A stretch of 64,000 nucleotides of DNA from Eggerthella sinensis (GTDB lineage: Bacteria; Actinomycetota; Coriobacteriia; Coriobacteriales; Eggerthellaceae), in the NCBI RefSeq assembly GCF_003339815.1, contig NZ_PPTT01000008.1:1-64000 (forward strand), written 5' to 3'. Position 1 is the stretch's first letter. Each line of letters starts with the position of its first letter. Of the stretch, positions 17,385 to 25,300 are shown piece after piece. Under the pieces are notes generated by a model. The model made no database searches, was not told the origin of the DNA, and was given only the letters and a program-made list of their open reading frames with translations. The position numbers and the translations under genes were made by a program.

Positions 17385-17413
17385 ATTATGCACCGGGGGG
17401 TATGCTTTTGCAA
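17385..17413 (-). promoter_or_regulatory. Promoter inside the invertible segment, facing sipW
   Basis: On the minus strand TTGCAA (17408-17413) and CATAAT (17385-17390) are separated by exactly 17 bp. The predicted start site is near 17378, which gives a leader of about 257 bases that includes the left repeat and the riboswitch. The -10 region, GTGCATAATGAACC, resembles a recombinase half-site (CTGCATAATGAGC). Confidence 0.7.
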
Positions 17414-17555
17414 GGCAGATCGACGCAATGATCTGAAAGCCCTGTTGATCAACTTGTCGAGCGGCGCACGACGCCACCGGCACACTTCAGGCTGCGCAAG
17501 AAAAGGCAGCCGCCTCCCTCAGTTTCGCATCGGCCCAGATGGGCTCCTTCCTTTC

Positions 17556-17588
17556 CATCACATAATGCTCATTATGTGATGTTCTTTT
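17556..17588 (+). terminator. Right inverted repeat of the switch, doubling as a terminator
   Basis: The right crossover-like repeat is a perfect palindrome, CATCACATAAT-GCTC-ATTATGTGATG at 17556-17581, followed on the plus strand by TTCTTTTTT. Besides being a recombination site, it is an AT-rich hairpin with a U-tract. It would stop plus-strand transcription before the antisense strand of the recombinase gene when the promoter is inverted. Confidence 0.65.
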
Positions 17589-18437
17589 TTATATGAGCAA
17601 GTTTAGCCTGGTCAGAGAGCGAATACACTCCGCGTCGGTGGTGGAGGTGTATATGCGCGTGGTCTCGATGCTCGCGTGGCCCAAGATGTCGGCCAGGCGC
17701 ACCACGTCCTTCTCGAGCCGGTAGTACGCCAACGCGAACAGGTGCCGCAGATTGTGCGGAAAGCACTTCCGCGCGTCCACGCCGGCACTTTCGCAGAGCG
17801 CTTTCATTTCCGCCCAGATATTGCAGCGGTTCATCGGATTGCCATTCCGCGTCACGAAAATGGGTCCCGAGGCGATCTTCTTCTTCCTGCAATACTTCAA
17901 CAGACGTTTGCGAAGCTTATCGGGCAGAAACACCGTGCGCTCTTTGCCCTTGCTCGCGATGCGCGCCATGCCCGCCTGCAGGGCCTCCACCGTCATGAAG
18001 CGATGCTCGCTCACCCGGATGCCCGTGCTGCAAATCGTTTGCAGCAGCAACCCGAGGCGCTCCTTCTGCTTCGTCTGGGCGGCGCGCACCAGCTTCTTGT
18101 ACTCGCTTGGCGTCAATTCCTTCCAGTGCTCCCTGAACGCGGACCGCTGGATTTTCACGAGCTTGACGCGCAGGTCTTCTCGCTGGCAGAACCGGAAGAA
18201 CTGGTTGAGCGCCACCAGCATGCTGTTCACGCTCGTGGACTTGTACTTCCCGATCAGCCTTCCCTTGTAGTCGAGGATCATCTCCTTCGAGAATCTCGTT
18301 TCCCCAGGATACTGGGCGAAGAGAGCCCGCACATCCCTCAGGTACTTCTCGATCGTGTTCGCCGACCGCTCCTCCTCAATCAGATGCAGCCTGAATCTAT
18401 CGAGCTGCCGCTCACCCAAAGCCGAGGTCCCCATCAT
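17589..18437 (-). CDS. Tyrosine recombinase (candidate invertase of the adjacent switch)
   Basis: A 282-aa tyrosine recombinase. It has an N-terminal SAM-like core-binding domain (residues 10-95, ERQLDRFRLHLIEEERSANTIEKYL) and a catalytic domain with the full residue set: Arg in STGIRVSEH, Lys in SKGKERTVFLP, His and Arg in PHNLRHLFA, His in LGHASIETT and the nucleophile Tyr in RIYTSTT. AAGGAG precedes a double ATG, so the start is 18437 or 18434. A small palindrome, CAACG-ATA-CGTTG at 18454-18466, lies in the upstream region. The stop is 8 bases from the right inverted repeat. Adjacency to paired crossover-like sites supports a FimB/Mpi-like invertase. No excisionase or phage genes are nearby. 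Confidence 0.9.
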   Translation of the reverse strand: MMGTSALGERQLDRFRLHLIEEERSANTIEKYLRDVRALFAQYPGETRFSKEMILDYKGRLIGKYKSTSVNSMLVALNQFFRFCQREDLRVKLVKIQRSAFREHWKELTPSEYKKLVRAAQTKQKERLGLLLQTICSTGIRVSEHRFMTVEALQAGMARIASKGKERTVFLPDKLRKRLLKYCRKKKIASGPIFVTRNGNPMNRCNIWAEMKALCESAGVDARKCFPHNLRHLFALAYYRLEKDVVRLADILGHASIETTRIYTSTTDAECIRSLTRLNLLI

Positions 18438-18589
18438 GCTCCTTATCAGGATTCAACGTATCGTTGTATGGATCGTTCCTCGTTTACTTATACCACAGCG
18501 TTTTCAACGCGCAGGGGGCCTTCTGATCAGGAGAACGCGTGCAGGTTCCCACCCCACGGCGGGAAGCAGACGTCCTTTTCGCGGCGATG

Positions 18590-18720
18590 CTAGCGGCAGA
18601 GATGTCGTTCGAGCCATCCGCGTGCGCCGCCCGTCTTCTTGCGGTCGCGTGGCGAGCCGCCCAGCTCGTGCACGTCCACCTCGCCCGAGGCGATGCGCAC
18701 GAGCAGCTTAGGATCGGGCG
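18590..18720 (-). other. Possible remnant reading frame downstream of the acetyltransferase gene
   Basis: A minus-strand frame ending at TAG 18590 reads ...PDPKLLVRIASGEVDVHEL and ends near ARGWLERHLCR. Its codon use resembles coding DNA. It has no convincing start; the only candidate is a GTG at VRIASG, giving 36 aa. It overlaps the end of the acetyltransferase gene in another frame. It may be a small gene or the tail of a lost gene. The rest of the interval 18438-18707 shows only weak promoter-like sequence for the recombinase gene (TATAAG near 18487). Confidence 0.25.
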
Positions 18721-19343
18721 TCGAGTTCGATTCGCTCCGAGGTTCCGAGTGTTTGCGCATAGGAGATACCGCCTTCCAGCGAGAGCTTGTACTTGCTTGA
18801 CACCTGGTGATACCCGCCGCTTTCGGCCATGCGCTGCATCGAGGGGTTGTGGCTTTCCAGGTAGAGCGCGTCCACGTTGAACAGCGTGGCCAGCGACATC
18901 CAGATATCGAGCATCTGGCCCATGTAGCCGTGTCCCCGATGCTCCTTCGGCGTGTAGCAGCTCACGATGGTGGCGCCGCGCTCGGCGTAGAAGCCGCCGC
19001 CTCCCTGCCCGCCGATGGCCGGCAGCCGGTCGTTCATCTCGAGGCCGGAGATGGACACGACCTCGGAGCCCTGCTCGATCATGCCGAACAGGATGCGGGT
19101 TCCCAGGTTCTCCTCGAGGTACGCCTCGGTGGCCGTGCGGAACGCGTGGGAGTCGAACGAGGAATCCATGCCCCAATATTCGAGCGACTGGGCGCAGCGC
19201 AGGGCGCACAGCGTGTCGATGTCGTTGCGGTCGGCGATGCGGAAGGCCGGGTTGATCAACCGCGCGGCCTGCATCTGATGGCTGTCCGCCTCGCACATGA
19301 GCTCGACGTGCCGCACGGCGCGCGGCTCGGACGCGCGGGTCAT
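18708..19343 (-). CDS. GNAT-family N-acetyltransferase
   Basis: A 211-aa protein with the acetyl-CoA-binding motif near residue 135, EHRGHGYMGQMLDIWMSLA, which fits the R/Q-x-x-G-x-G/A loop and following helix. A later N-[PS]-S/A-x-R/M motif (ESHNPSMQRMAESGGY) is typical of GNAT motif B. The N-terminal half (RIADRNDIDTLCALRCAQS) carries the substrate side. The ATG at 19343 overlaps the MarR stop (ATGA), so the two are translationally coupled. The substrate is unknown. Regulation by the MarR protein suggests acetylation of a small molecule sensed by that regulator, possibly a toxic compound, but this is inference. Confidence 0.88.
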   Translation of the reverse strand: MTRASEPRAVRHVELMCEADSHQMQAARLINPAFRIADRNDIDTLCALRCAQSLEYWGMDSSFDSHAFRTATEAYLEENLGTRILFGMIEQGSEVVSISGLEMNDRLPAIGGQGGGGFYAERGATIVSCYTPKEHRGHGYMGQMLDIWMSLATLFNVDALYLESHNPSMQRMAESGGYHQVSSKYKLSLEGGISYAQTLGTSERIELDARS

Positions 19344-19846
19344 ATCCGACCGCCGTGCAGGTGCGCGAACAGGTCGTCGCGGCGACGGCGCGCGAATTCG
19401 AGCGTGGCCCGACCGTCCTCGCCCATCGCGTCCTCGAGGGCCGCGATGATGCGGTCGAGGTAGTCGCCCAGCTGCTCCTGCTCCTCGGTGGACAGGCAGG
19501 AGAACAGCGACGCGGGGCCGTCTTCCTCCTGGTTGGCGTCGCGCCCTTTCTCCGTGAGCGTGACCAGCATGACGCGCTTGTCGTCCTCGGACGGATGGCG
19601 TTCCACGTAGCCGTTCTTCTCGAGCTTGGCCAGCATCTCGTTGAGCGACGAGACGCGGATGCCGAGCACCATCGACAGGTCCTTCGTGCTCACGTCGTCC
19701 TTCAGCTTGAGCAGCGCGAGAATCCTGCCCTGTCCGCACGTCGGGTCCACCACGGGGCCCGACTCGGCGCGAGCGCGATGGCGCGTCCGCTGCAGCAGCC
19801 ACTGCACCACGGTGAGCTTCTCGAGCAATTCAAATCCTCTATCCAT
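19340..19846 (-). CDS. MarR-family transcriptional regulator
   Basis: A 168-aa winged-helix protein. The DNA-binding region runs from about residue 42 to 100 with DVSTKDLSMVLGIRVSSLNEMLAKLEKNGYVERHPSEDDKRVMLVTLTEKG, which holds the MarR recognition helix and the wing with its D-x-R-x3-V-x-LT pattern (shown in this field as residues 50-100). Flanking helices would form the dimer interface. AAAGGAGG precedes the ATG at 19846. It starts a two-gene unit with the acetyltransferase. The promoter spacer contains one of several GGTACC boxes, which points to autorepression. Confidence 0.93.
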   Translation of the reverse strand: MDRGFELLEKLTVVQWLLQRTRHRARAESGPVVDPTCGQGRILALLKLKDDVSTKDLSMVLGIRVSSLNEMLAKLEKNGYVERHPSEDDKRVMLVTLTEKGRDANQEEDGPASLFSCLSTEEQEQLGDYLDRIIAALEDAMGEDGRATLEFARRRRDDLFAHLHGGRI

Positions 19847-19879
19847 AGCGTGCCTCCTTTCATGTCGCGTTTCATGTTT

Positions 19880-19962
19880 GACCGGTACCGGTTCAACCGG
19901 TACCGTTAGAAAGATAAACCGGTACCGTTAGAAAGTCAAGAACTTTTCCGAAGGTACCGGTT
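19880..19962 (-). promoter_or_regulatory. MarR promoter embedded in an array of GGTACC operator boxes
   Basis: On the minus strand TTGACT (19934-19939) and TATCTT (19911-19916) have a 17-bp spacer and read toward the MarR gene. Four ACCGGTACCG-type boxes lie at about 19880-19893, 19895-19905, 19917-19927 and 19953-19962. Two of them form a direct 19-bp repeat with a 22-bp period (about two helical turns). One box fills the spacer, which suits repression by an oligomerising regulator. Confidence 0.7.
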
Positions 19963-19973
19963 GTATCTCCCCG

Positions 19974-20252
19974 TTGACACCGTTTGGCCATATGAATCCG
20001 CTCAACTTCGGGTTCTTCGCGGGGTTCCCGTATTTCTGGTGGTACAAGATGCTCGGACCGGTGGATTCCGTGTTCAGCGTATGGGACGAGCGCTTCGTGA
20101 AGGATCGGACGAAGGCCGCATCGAACGCGTTTCAGCGGGGCTTCCTGGGCATTTTCCTGGCAAGCGTGGCCGTCGCGCTCATGTTCACCGACCCCGACAC
20201 GCCGCGCCTGAGCCGCTCCCCTACCCCGTCGCAAGGGCGCGGTAGCCGTTGA
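19974..20252 (+). CDS. Possible small membrane protein
   Basis: The frame opens with TTG at 19974; an ATG at 19992 (MNPLNFGFFAG) may be the real start. It encodes up to 92 aa with an aromatic-rich N-terminus (FGFFAGFPYFWWYK) and one clear hydrophobic segment (GFLGIFLASVAVALMF). There is no good ribosome binding site and no recognised family. Another frame is open over the same interval, but this one has the more protein-like composition. The end overlaps the convergent TetR gene by 32 bases. Confidence 0.4.
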   Translation: MTPFGHMNPLNFGFFAGFPYFWWYKMLGPVDSVFSVWDERFVKDRTKAASNAFQRGFLGIFLASVAVALMFTDPDTPRLSRSPTPSQGRGSR

Positions 20253-20928
20253 GCTGCACCGCCGTGAAGCGAGCGAGCGTCTGCTCGAACGAGCGCTCGG
20301 CTTGCTCGAAGCCGGCGCGGCGCATGGCTTCGCGCTGCACCTCGAGCGGGTACGCCGCCGGGTACAGGCCGGCCACGTAATGGACGAGGTCCATCACCAG
20401 GTTCATGGCGTCCTCGTCGGACAGGAACGGAAAGCGCCGCGCGAACAGGCGCGCGCTGTCCAGCGACAGCTGCATCATCTCGCGCTTGCACGCCGCCAGG
20501 CGCTCCACGTCCACGTTCGTCTCGACGATGGCGGTGAGCAGCGCCCCCACGCGCCCGACGTTGCGATGGCGCCCGCAGGCGGCGGCGAACCGCACGGCGA
20601 ACGCCTCGATGCCCCCATCGAAGTCCCCGGCACCCTCGCCGCCATCGCCATCGCCGTCCCCGGCGGCGCCCCCATCGTCCTCCCCCGCCAACGCACCCAG
20701 CTCGTCGTGCAGGGCGGTGAGGTCGCGCAGGTACAGCAGCAGGAACAGCTCCTCCTTCGTCCTGACGTAGTGCCCGAGGTTCGCGCGGGAGAACCCCAGC
20801 TCGTCGGCGATGGACGTCATGGTGATCTCGCGGTACGGAAAGCGGTCGAGCAGACGGTCGGCCGCATCCACCGCGCCCGCCAGACGCTCGCGCTTCTGCT
20901 CGTCGGTGCGCGCTCGCTTGAATCCCAT
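20221..20928 (-). CDS. TetR-family transcriptional regulator
   Basis: A 235-aa regulator with a TetR helix-turn-helix at residues 20-65 (TSIADELGFSRANLGHYVRTKEELFL). The loop before the effector domain holds an unusual acidic, glycine-rich insert (DDGGAAGDGDGDGGEGAGDF, about residues 82-101), probably disordered. The ATG at 20928 begins just before conserved sequence and has an AGGCGGG site upstream. It is divergent from the aldo/keto reductase gene at 21032. The shared interval contains two inverted repeats over that gene's promoter, so it probably represses the reductase. The ligand is unknown. Confidence 0.9.
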   Translation of the reverse strand: MGFKRARTDEQKRERLAGAVDAADRLLDRFPYREITMTSIADELGFSRANLGHYVRTKEELFLLLYLRDLTALHDELGALAGEDDGGAAGDGDGDGGEGAGDFDGGIEAFAVRFAAACGRHRNVGRVGALLTAIVETNVDVERLAACKREMMQLSLDSARLFARRFPFLSDEDAMNLVMDLVHYVAGLYPAAYPLEVQREAMRRAGFEQAERSFEQTLARFTAVQLNGYRALATG

Positions 20929-20960
20929 GGACTGTCCCGCCTTTCTCGCCGCATGCGGCC

Positions 20961-21004
20961 TTGACAAGTTGCAGCACGCAACTTATAGTAATTGCACGCT
21001 GCAA
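20961..21004 (+). promoter_or_regulatory. Promoter and two palindromic operators for the aldo/keto reductase gene
   Basis: TTGACA (20961-20966) and TATAGT (20984-20989) are 17 bp apart, an almost perfect promoter. A perfect inverted repeat, AAGTTGC-AGCAC-GCAACTT at 20966-20984, fills the spacer. A second one, TTGCA-CGC-TGCAA at 20992-21004, covers the likely start site. Both share the TTGCA half-site and are the probable binding sites of the divergent TetR protein. Confidence 0.78.
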
Positions 21005-21031
21005 CTTATTTTACCAGGGAATGGAGAAGCC

Positions 21032-22216
21032 ATGCAATACCGCACCGACCCTCGAAGCGGAAACACGCTGTCAGCCCTCGGCTTCGGCTGCATGCGCTTC
21101 CCCTCCTCCGCGCTCGGGCGCATCGACATGAAAGCGGCCGAGGCGCTCGTGCTCGATGCCGTCGAGCAGGGCGTCAACTACTTCGACACCGCCTACCTCT
21201 ACCGCGGCAACGAAGAGGCGGTGGGCGCCATCCTCGAAGAGCACAACCTGCGCGACCGCATCTTCCTGGCCACCAAGCTGCCCCATGCGAACTGCACGGC
21301 GTACAAGGACTTCGACCGGTACTTCGACGAGCAGAAGGAGCGCCTGCGCACCGACCGCATCGACTACTACCTTATACACAACATCATGAGCTGCGAGCAG
21401 TGGGAGCGGCTCGTCGCGCTCGGCATCGAGCGGTGGATCGCCGAGAAGAAGCGCACGGGCGAAATCCTGCGCATCGGATTTTCCTACCACGGGTCGCAGG
21501 GCGATTTCGGGCGCGTGCTCGACGCCTACGACTGGGACTTCTGCCAGATTCAGTACAACTACGTCAACGTGAACTACCAGGCGGGACGAGCCGGACTCAA
21601 ACGCGCGGCCGAGAAGGGCCTGCCCGTGTTCGTGATGGAGCCGCTGCTGGGCGGCAAGCTGACCGGCGGGCTGCCGCCGCAAGCCGCCGCCGCGCTGAAG
21701 CGCGCCGATGCGCAGCGAACGGCGGCCGAATGGGGCCTGCGCTGGGTGTGGAACCACCCCGAGGTCACCATGGTGCTCTCCGGCATGAACGAGGCTTCGC
21801 AGATCGCGCAGAACGTGGCCGCGGCCGAACGCGCGCTCCCCGGCGCCATGACGGCGGACGAGCTCGCCGTCGTCGACGAGGTGGTGCGCATCTTCAACGA
21901 CATCAACAAGGTGCCCTGCACGGGCTGCAACTACTGCATGCCGTGCCCGAAGGGCCTCAACATCCCCGGGTGCTTCTCCGCCTACAACGCCTCGTACGCC
22001 CTCGGCTGGTACGACGGCGTGAAGCAGTATGTGCTGTGCTCGGGCGGCATGGGCGGCGACACGCGCTGGGCGAGCGACTGCATCGAGTGCGGCGCCTGCG
22101 CGAAGCACTGCCCGCAAGGCATCGCCATCCCCGAGGAGCTCAAGCGGGTGCGCAAGCGTCTGCAGCCGGCCATCCTGCCGCCGGCGCTCAAGGTGGGTTC
22201 GCGGTTCCTGCGCTAG
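21032..22216 (+). CDS. Aldo/keto reductase with C-terminal 4Fe-4S domain
   Basis: A 394-aa fusion. Residues 1-275 form an aldo/keto reductase TIM barrel, with LGFGCMRFP at the start, the catalytic DTAYLYRGNEEAVG segment and the conserved YYLIHN strand. The C-terminal 100 residues carry ferredoxin-like cysteine sets, CTGCNYCMPCPKG and CIECGACAKHCPQG, enough for two 4Fe-4S clusters. This architecture is common in anaerobes and suggests electron input other than NADPH alone. GGAG lies 5 bases upstream of the ATG. The gene stands alone under TetR control and ends at a hairpin. The substrate is unknown. Confidence 0.93.
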   Translation: MQYRTDPRSGNTLSALGFGCMRFPSSALGRIDMKAAEALVLDAVEQGVNYFDTAYLYRGNEEAVGAILEEHNLRDRIFLATKLPHANCTAYKDFDRYFDEQKERLRTDRIDYYLIHNIMSCEQWERLVALGIERWIAEKKRTGEILRIGFSYHGSQGDFGRVLDAYDWDFCQIQYNYVNVNYQAGRAGLKRAAEKGLPVFVMEPLLGGKLTGGLPPQAAAALKRADAQRTAAEWGLRWVWNHPEVTMVLSGMNEASQIAQNVAAAERALPGAMTADELAVVDEVVRIFNDINKVPCTGCNYCMPCPKGLNIPGCFSAYNASYALGWYDGVKQYVLCSGGMGGDTRWASDCIECGACAKHCPQGIAIPEELKRVRKRLQPAILPPALKVGSRFLR

Positions 22217-22248
22217 ATCACGGGCTCGTAACCGTACGGAACCCGTTT

Positions 22249-22280
22249 CCCCGCGTTGGCAACGCACCGACAACGCGGGG
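22249..22280 (+). terminator. Hairpin after the aldo/keto reductase gene
   Basis: A perfect 10-bp stem, CCCCGCGTTG with CAACGCGGGG, closes a 12-base loop 32 bases after the stop. There is no long U-tract. A TATACT hexamer at 22314-22319 downstream is the best candidate -10 box for the next gene, but no good -35 goes with it. Confidence 0.6.
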
Positions 22281-22359
22281 ATAGCATTCGCGCGACCCGA
22301 TGACGGTCCCGGTTATACTGCGCGGCATCACCTAGCCCCGAGTATGCAAGGACCCCACA

Positions 22360-25300
22360 TTGGATACGCTTACCGCTCCCCACCCCCGCGCGCGCCTGCG
22401 GCGCGCCGTCGCTGCGCTGTGCATTGCGCTTGCGGCAGCGGCGCTCATCTTGATCGCCGCGCCTCCCGCCCATGCCGAGGGTTCCAAGGAACTCGTCGCG
22501 CATGGCGGCTACCGACCCTACACGGAACGCTACAACGCTTCCACGGCAGGTGAAAGCCGCCTGACCGAAATCTACGTCTACGCGAAAGAGGGCGAAACCG
22601 TCTCGTTCGGCACGAGCGTGAAGGACGCCGTCGCGCGCTTCACGAACGAGAAGATGGGCACGAACCTCTCGCCCGACGAACTGGCCGCCCTCAACAACAC
22701 CGACATCGTCGTCTGCGACCCCGACTGGGTGCAGGAGCAGAAGGACAACCCCGGTTCGGGCAACTCCCACGCCTACCCCTACTTCGGCGGCACCCGCGAT
22801 AACCGCGTGACCACCTACGACGTGAACGCCAGCGCCACCGCCAACAGCGGCGATGCCGGCTACATCGGCAGCTACGCCCGCGAGTCCGGCGGCCCCACCG
22901 GCCCGGACGGCGACGGCTACGCGCCCCTCACGTTCACGGCGCAGAAGAGCGGCGTGTACCTGTTCAAGTTCTACTCCCAGTCGCTGTCGAGCCGCAACCC
23001 GCAGCCCTACCTGTACGACAACGACGCGGCGTTCACCTCCGCGGCCCAGGCCGGCGGCACCGTGGCCGCATGGGACGTCACCGTGTCGAACGACAGCGGC
23101 GCGCAAACCGGCCGCGTGTTCACGAACAAGCTGTTCCTCAACATGGGCAACAACTTCGACAAGGCGGGCATCCTCAAGTCGCACATGTTCGCCGTCACCG
23201 ACGACAACTACCACTACGAGATCGACTTCAACGGCATGGACCCGTTCGGCTTCGTGTTCTTCGCCAACAACCGCGGCATGCTCGAGCGAACGGGCGACGA
23301 CGCCACGCACTCGCTGTACCATTCGGTGCGCTCGCAGAACAACGCGCTGAGCGACCTCGCCGATCACGGCGTCATCCTGAACAACGCGCCCACCACCGAC
23401 CTCGACCGCACCTACAAGCTGTTCTTCAACAACCCCACCGATCCCGAGGTGCTCGCCGCGCTCGGCATCGCCTCGCAAACCGGCGAGAACACCATCAGCA
23501 ACTTCGCGTTCACCGGCAACCCGAGCCCGAACCCGGCCGCACCCGACCTCGGCGCCAACGAGGGCTTCGTCAACAAGGGCGGCAAGTTCTCGTTCGACGT
23601 GGGCGACGACGTGGCCGCCACCTCCTACGAGATCGTTCTCACCTTCGGCGACAACAACGCCGTCACCCTGTCCAACACGCTGGTGAAAGGCACGAACACC
23701 ATCGATTGGGACGGCCTCGACGCGAACGGCGTGCCCGTGCCCGCCGGCACGTACGACCTCAACAACGTGTCCATCAAGCTCAAGGGCGGCGAGGTGCACT
23801 TCCCCCTGCTCGACGTGGAGAACAACTACGACGGCGTCAAGATCCACCGCCTCGACGCGAGCGGCAACGTGGAGGATTCCACGGTGTACTACAACAACAG
23901 CGCCTCGAACGCCGGAGACACCACCGCCCCATGGAACATGACGAACTGGGTGGTGGCCGATCAGCAGGACCACAGCGTGACCGGCGTTGACACCTCCACG
24001 CAAGGTGCCATGGCGTACAAGAACCGCGCGGGCGATCAGACCGCCCTCGACATCTGGACCTACCACGACACGCCGCTCGTGCTGCAAAACTTCCAGTTCA
24101 AGCTCATCGACGTGCCCACGAAGCTCACCGTGCACAAGACCTGGGACCACGGCGCGAACCACGGCACGAGGCCCACGGAAGTTACGGTGGAGCTGCTGGA
24201 GAACGGCCAGCTCAGCACCCGCCCCGACGCCACGCAAACCCTCACGGTAAGTCCCGACGCCGACACGGACGGCGGCTCCTACACCTGGGAGAAGCTCGAC
24301 CCGACCAAAACGTGGACGGTGCGCGAAACCGGCGTGCCGGAAAGCTATCAGCCCTCCGAGGCCATCGTCGGCGACAACGAGGAAGGCTGGTCCATCGAGC
24401 TCACGAACACCTACATCGGCGACGCCACGCGCATCGTGGTGCAGAAGGACTGGAACGGCACGCCCCCTCCCGACGAGCTCAAGGTTGACATCGTGGGCAT
24501 CGACGCCAACGACCAGGAGCAGTACCGCACCACCCTCACGCTGAACGCGGCCAACGGCTGGTCCGCCTCCATCGAGGACCTCACGGCCGACCAGCGCAAG
24601 CTGTGGTTCCTGCTCGAGGAGAAGCTTCCCGACGGCTACCGCCCCCTCAGCGATACGAACGAAGTGATTCCCGGCGACGGCAGCGTGCGCACCCTCACGT
24701 TCTCGCTCGTGAACGAGAAGTTCGTCGACCTCTCCGTGACGAAGGCGTGGGACGACGATAACAACAGCAAGGGCTATCGCCCCCAGAACGTGCAGCTGCA
24801 GCTGCTCAAGGACGGTCAGCCCTTCGGCGACCCCGTCACCGTGAACGAGGCCGACGCGTGGACGTACACGTGGCACAACCTCAAGGACGACGGCGCGCAC
24901 TACGAAGCCTTCGCCGTGTACGAGGTGGACCCCGCCGTGAACTACGAATCGAGCGCCGGGTCGAAGGATGCCGCCGCGCGTTTCGACAACAACGGCACCA
25001 CGGTGATCACGAACAAGCTGGAGAACACCACCCAGTTCACCGTGACGAAGAACTGGGTGAACGATTCCACGTCCGATCTGCCTGCCAGCGTGGACGCGCA
25101 GCTGTACCAGAACGGCCAGCCCTACGGCGACCCCGTCACCCTCAACGAGGCCGGCGGATGGCAGCACACCTGGTTCAACCTGCCCGCCGACAACATGACG
25201 TACTATGCGCTGGAAACGGCCGTGCCGCCCGACTACGAGGCCGACATCGCGAGCACCGGCAACATCTCCACCATCACGAACACCTACACGGGCGGGGTGG

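Larger units (their letters stand above)
17330..17581. other. Putative invertible promoter segment (phase-variation switch)
   Basis: Two 21-bp identical sequences in inverted orientation bound a segment whose centre-to-centre length is about 231 bp. It lies between a tyrosine recombinase gene and the sipW operon. Each repeat is a near-palindrome with core ATAAT-GAGC-ATTAT and its asymmetric centre (GAGC on the left, GCTC on the right), as expected for two recombinase crossover sites in inverted orientation. The segment contains one good promoter, reading toward sipW in this assembly (ON). Inversion would turn the promoter toward the 3' end of the recombinase gene. No longer reading frame is seen inside. 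Confidence 0.82.

Noticed and set aside
17589-18437. Recombinase as an integrase of a mobile island
   Set aside because: No tRNA, excisionase, replication or phage genes flank it, and paired inverted crossover-like sites beside a promoter fit an invertase better.
19961-20245. Alternative 94-aa frame next to the MarR promoter
   Set aside because: Its translation is rich in Arg, Gly and Pro with no hydrophobic segment; the overlapping frame at 19974 is the more protein-like.
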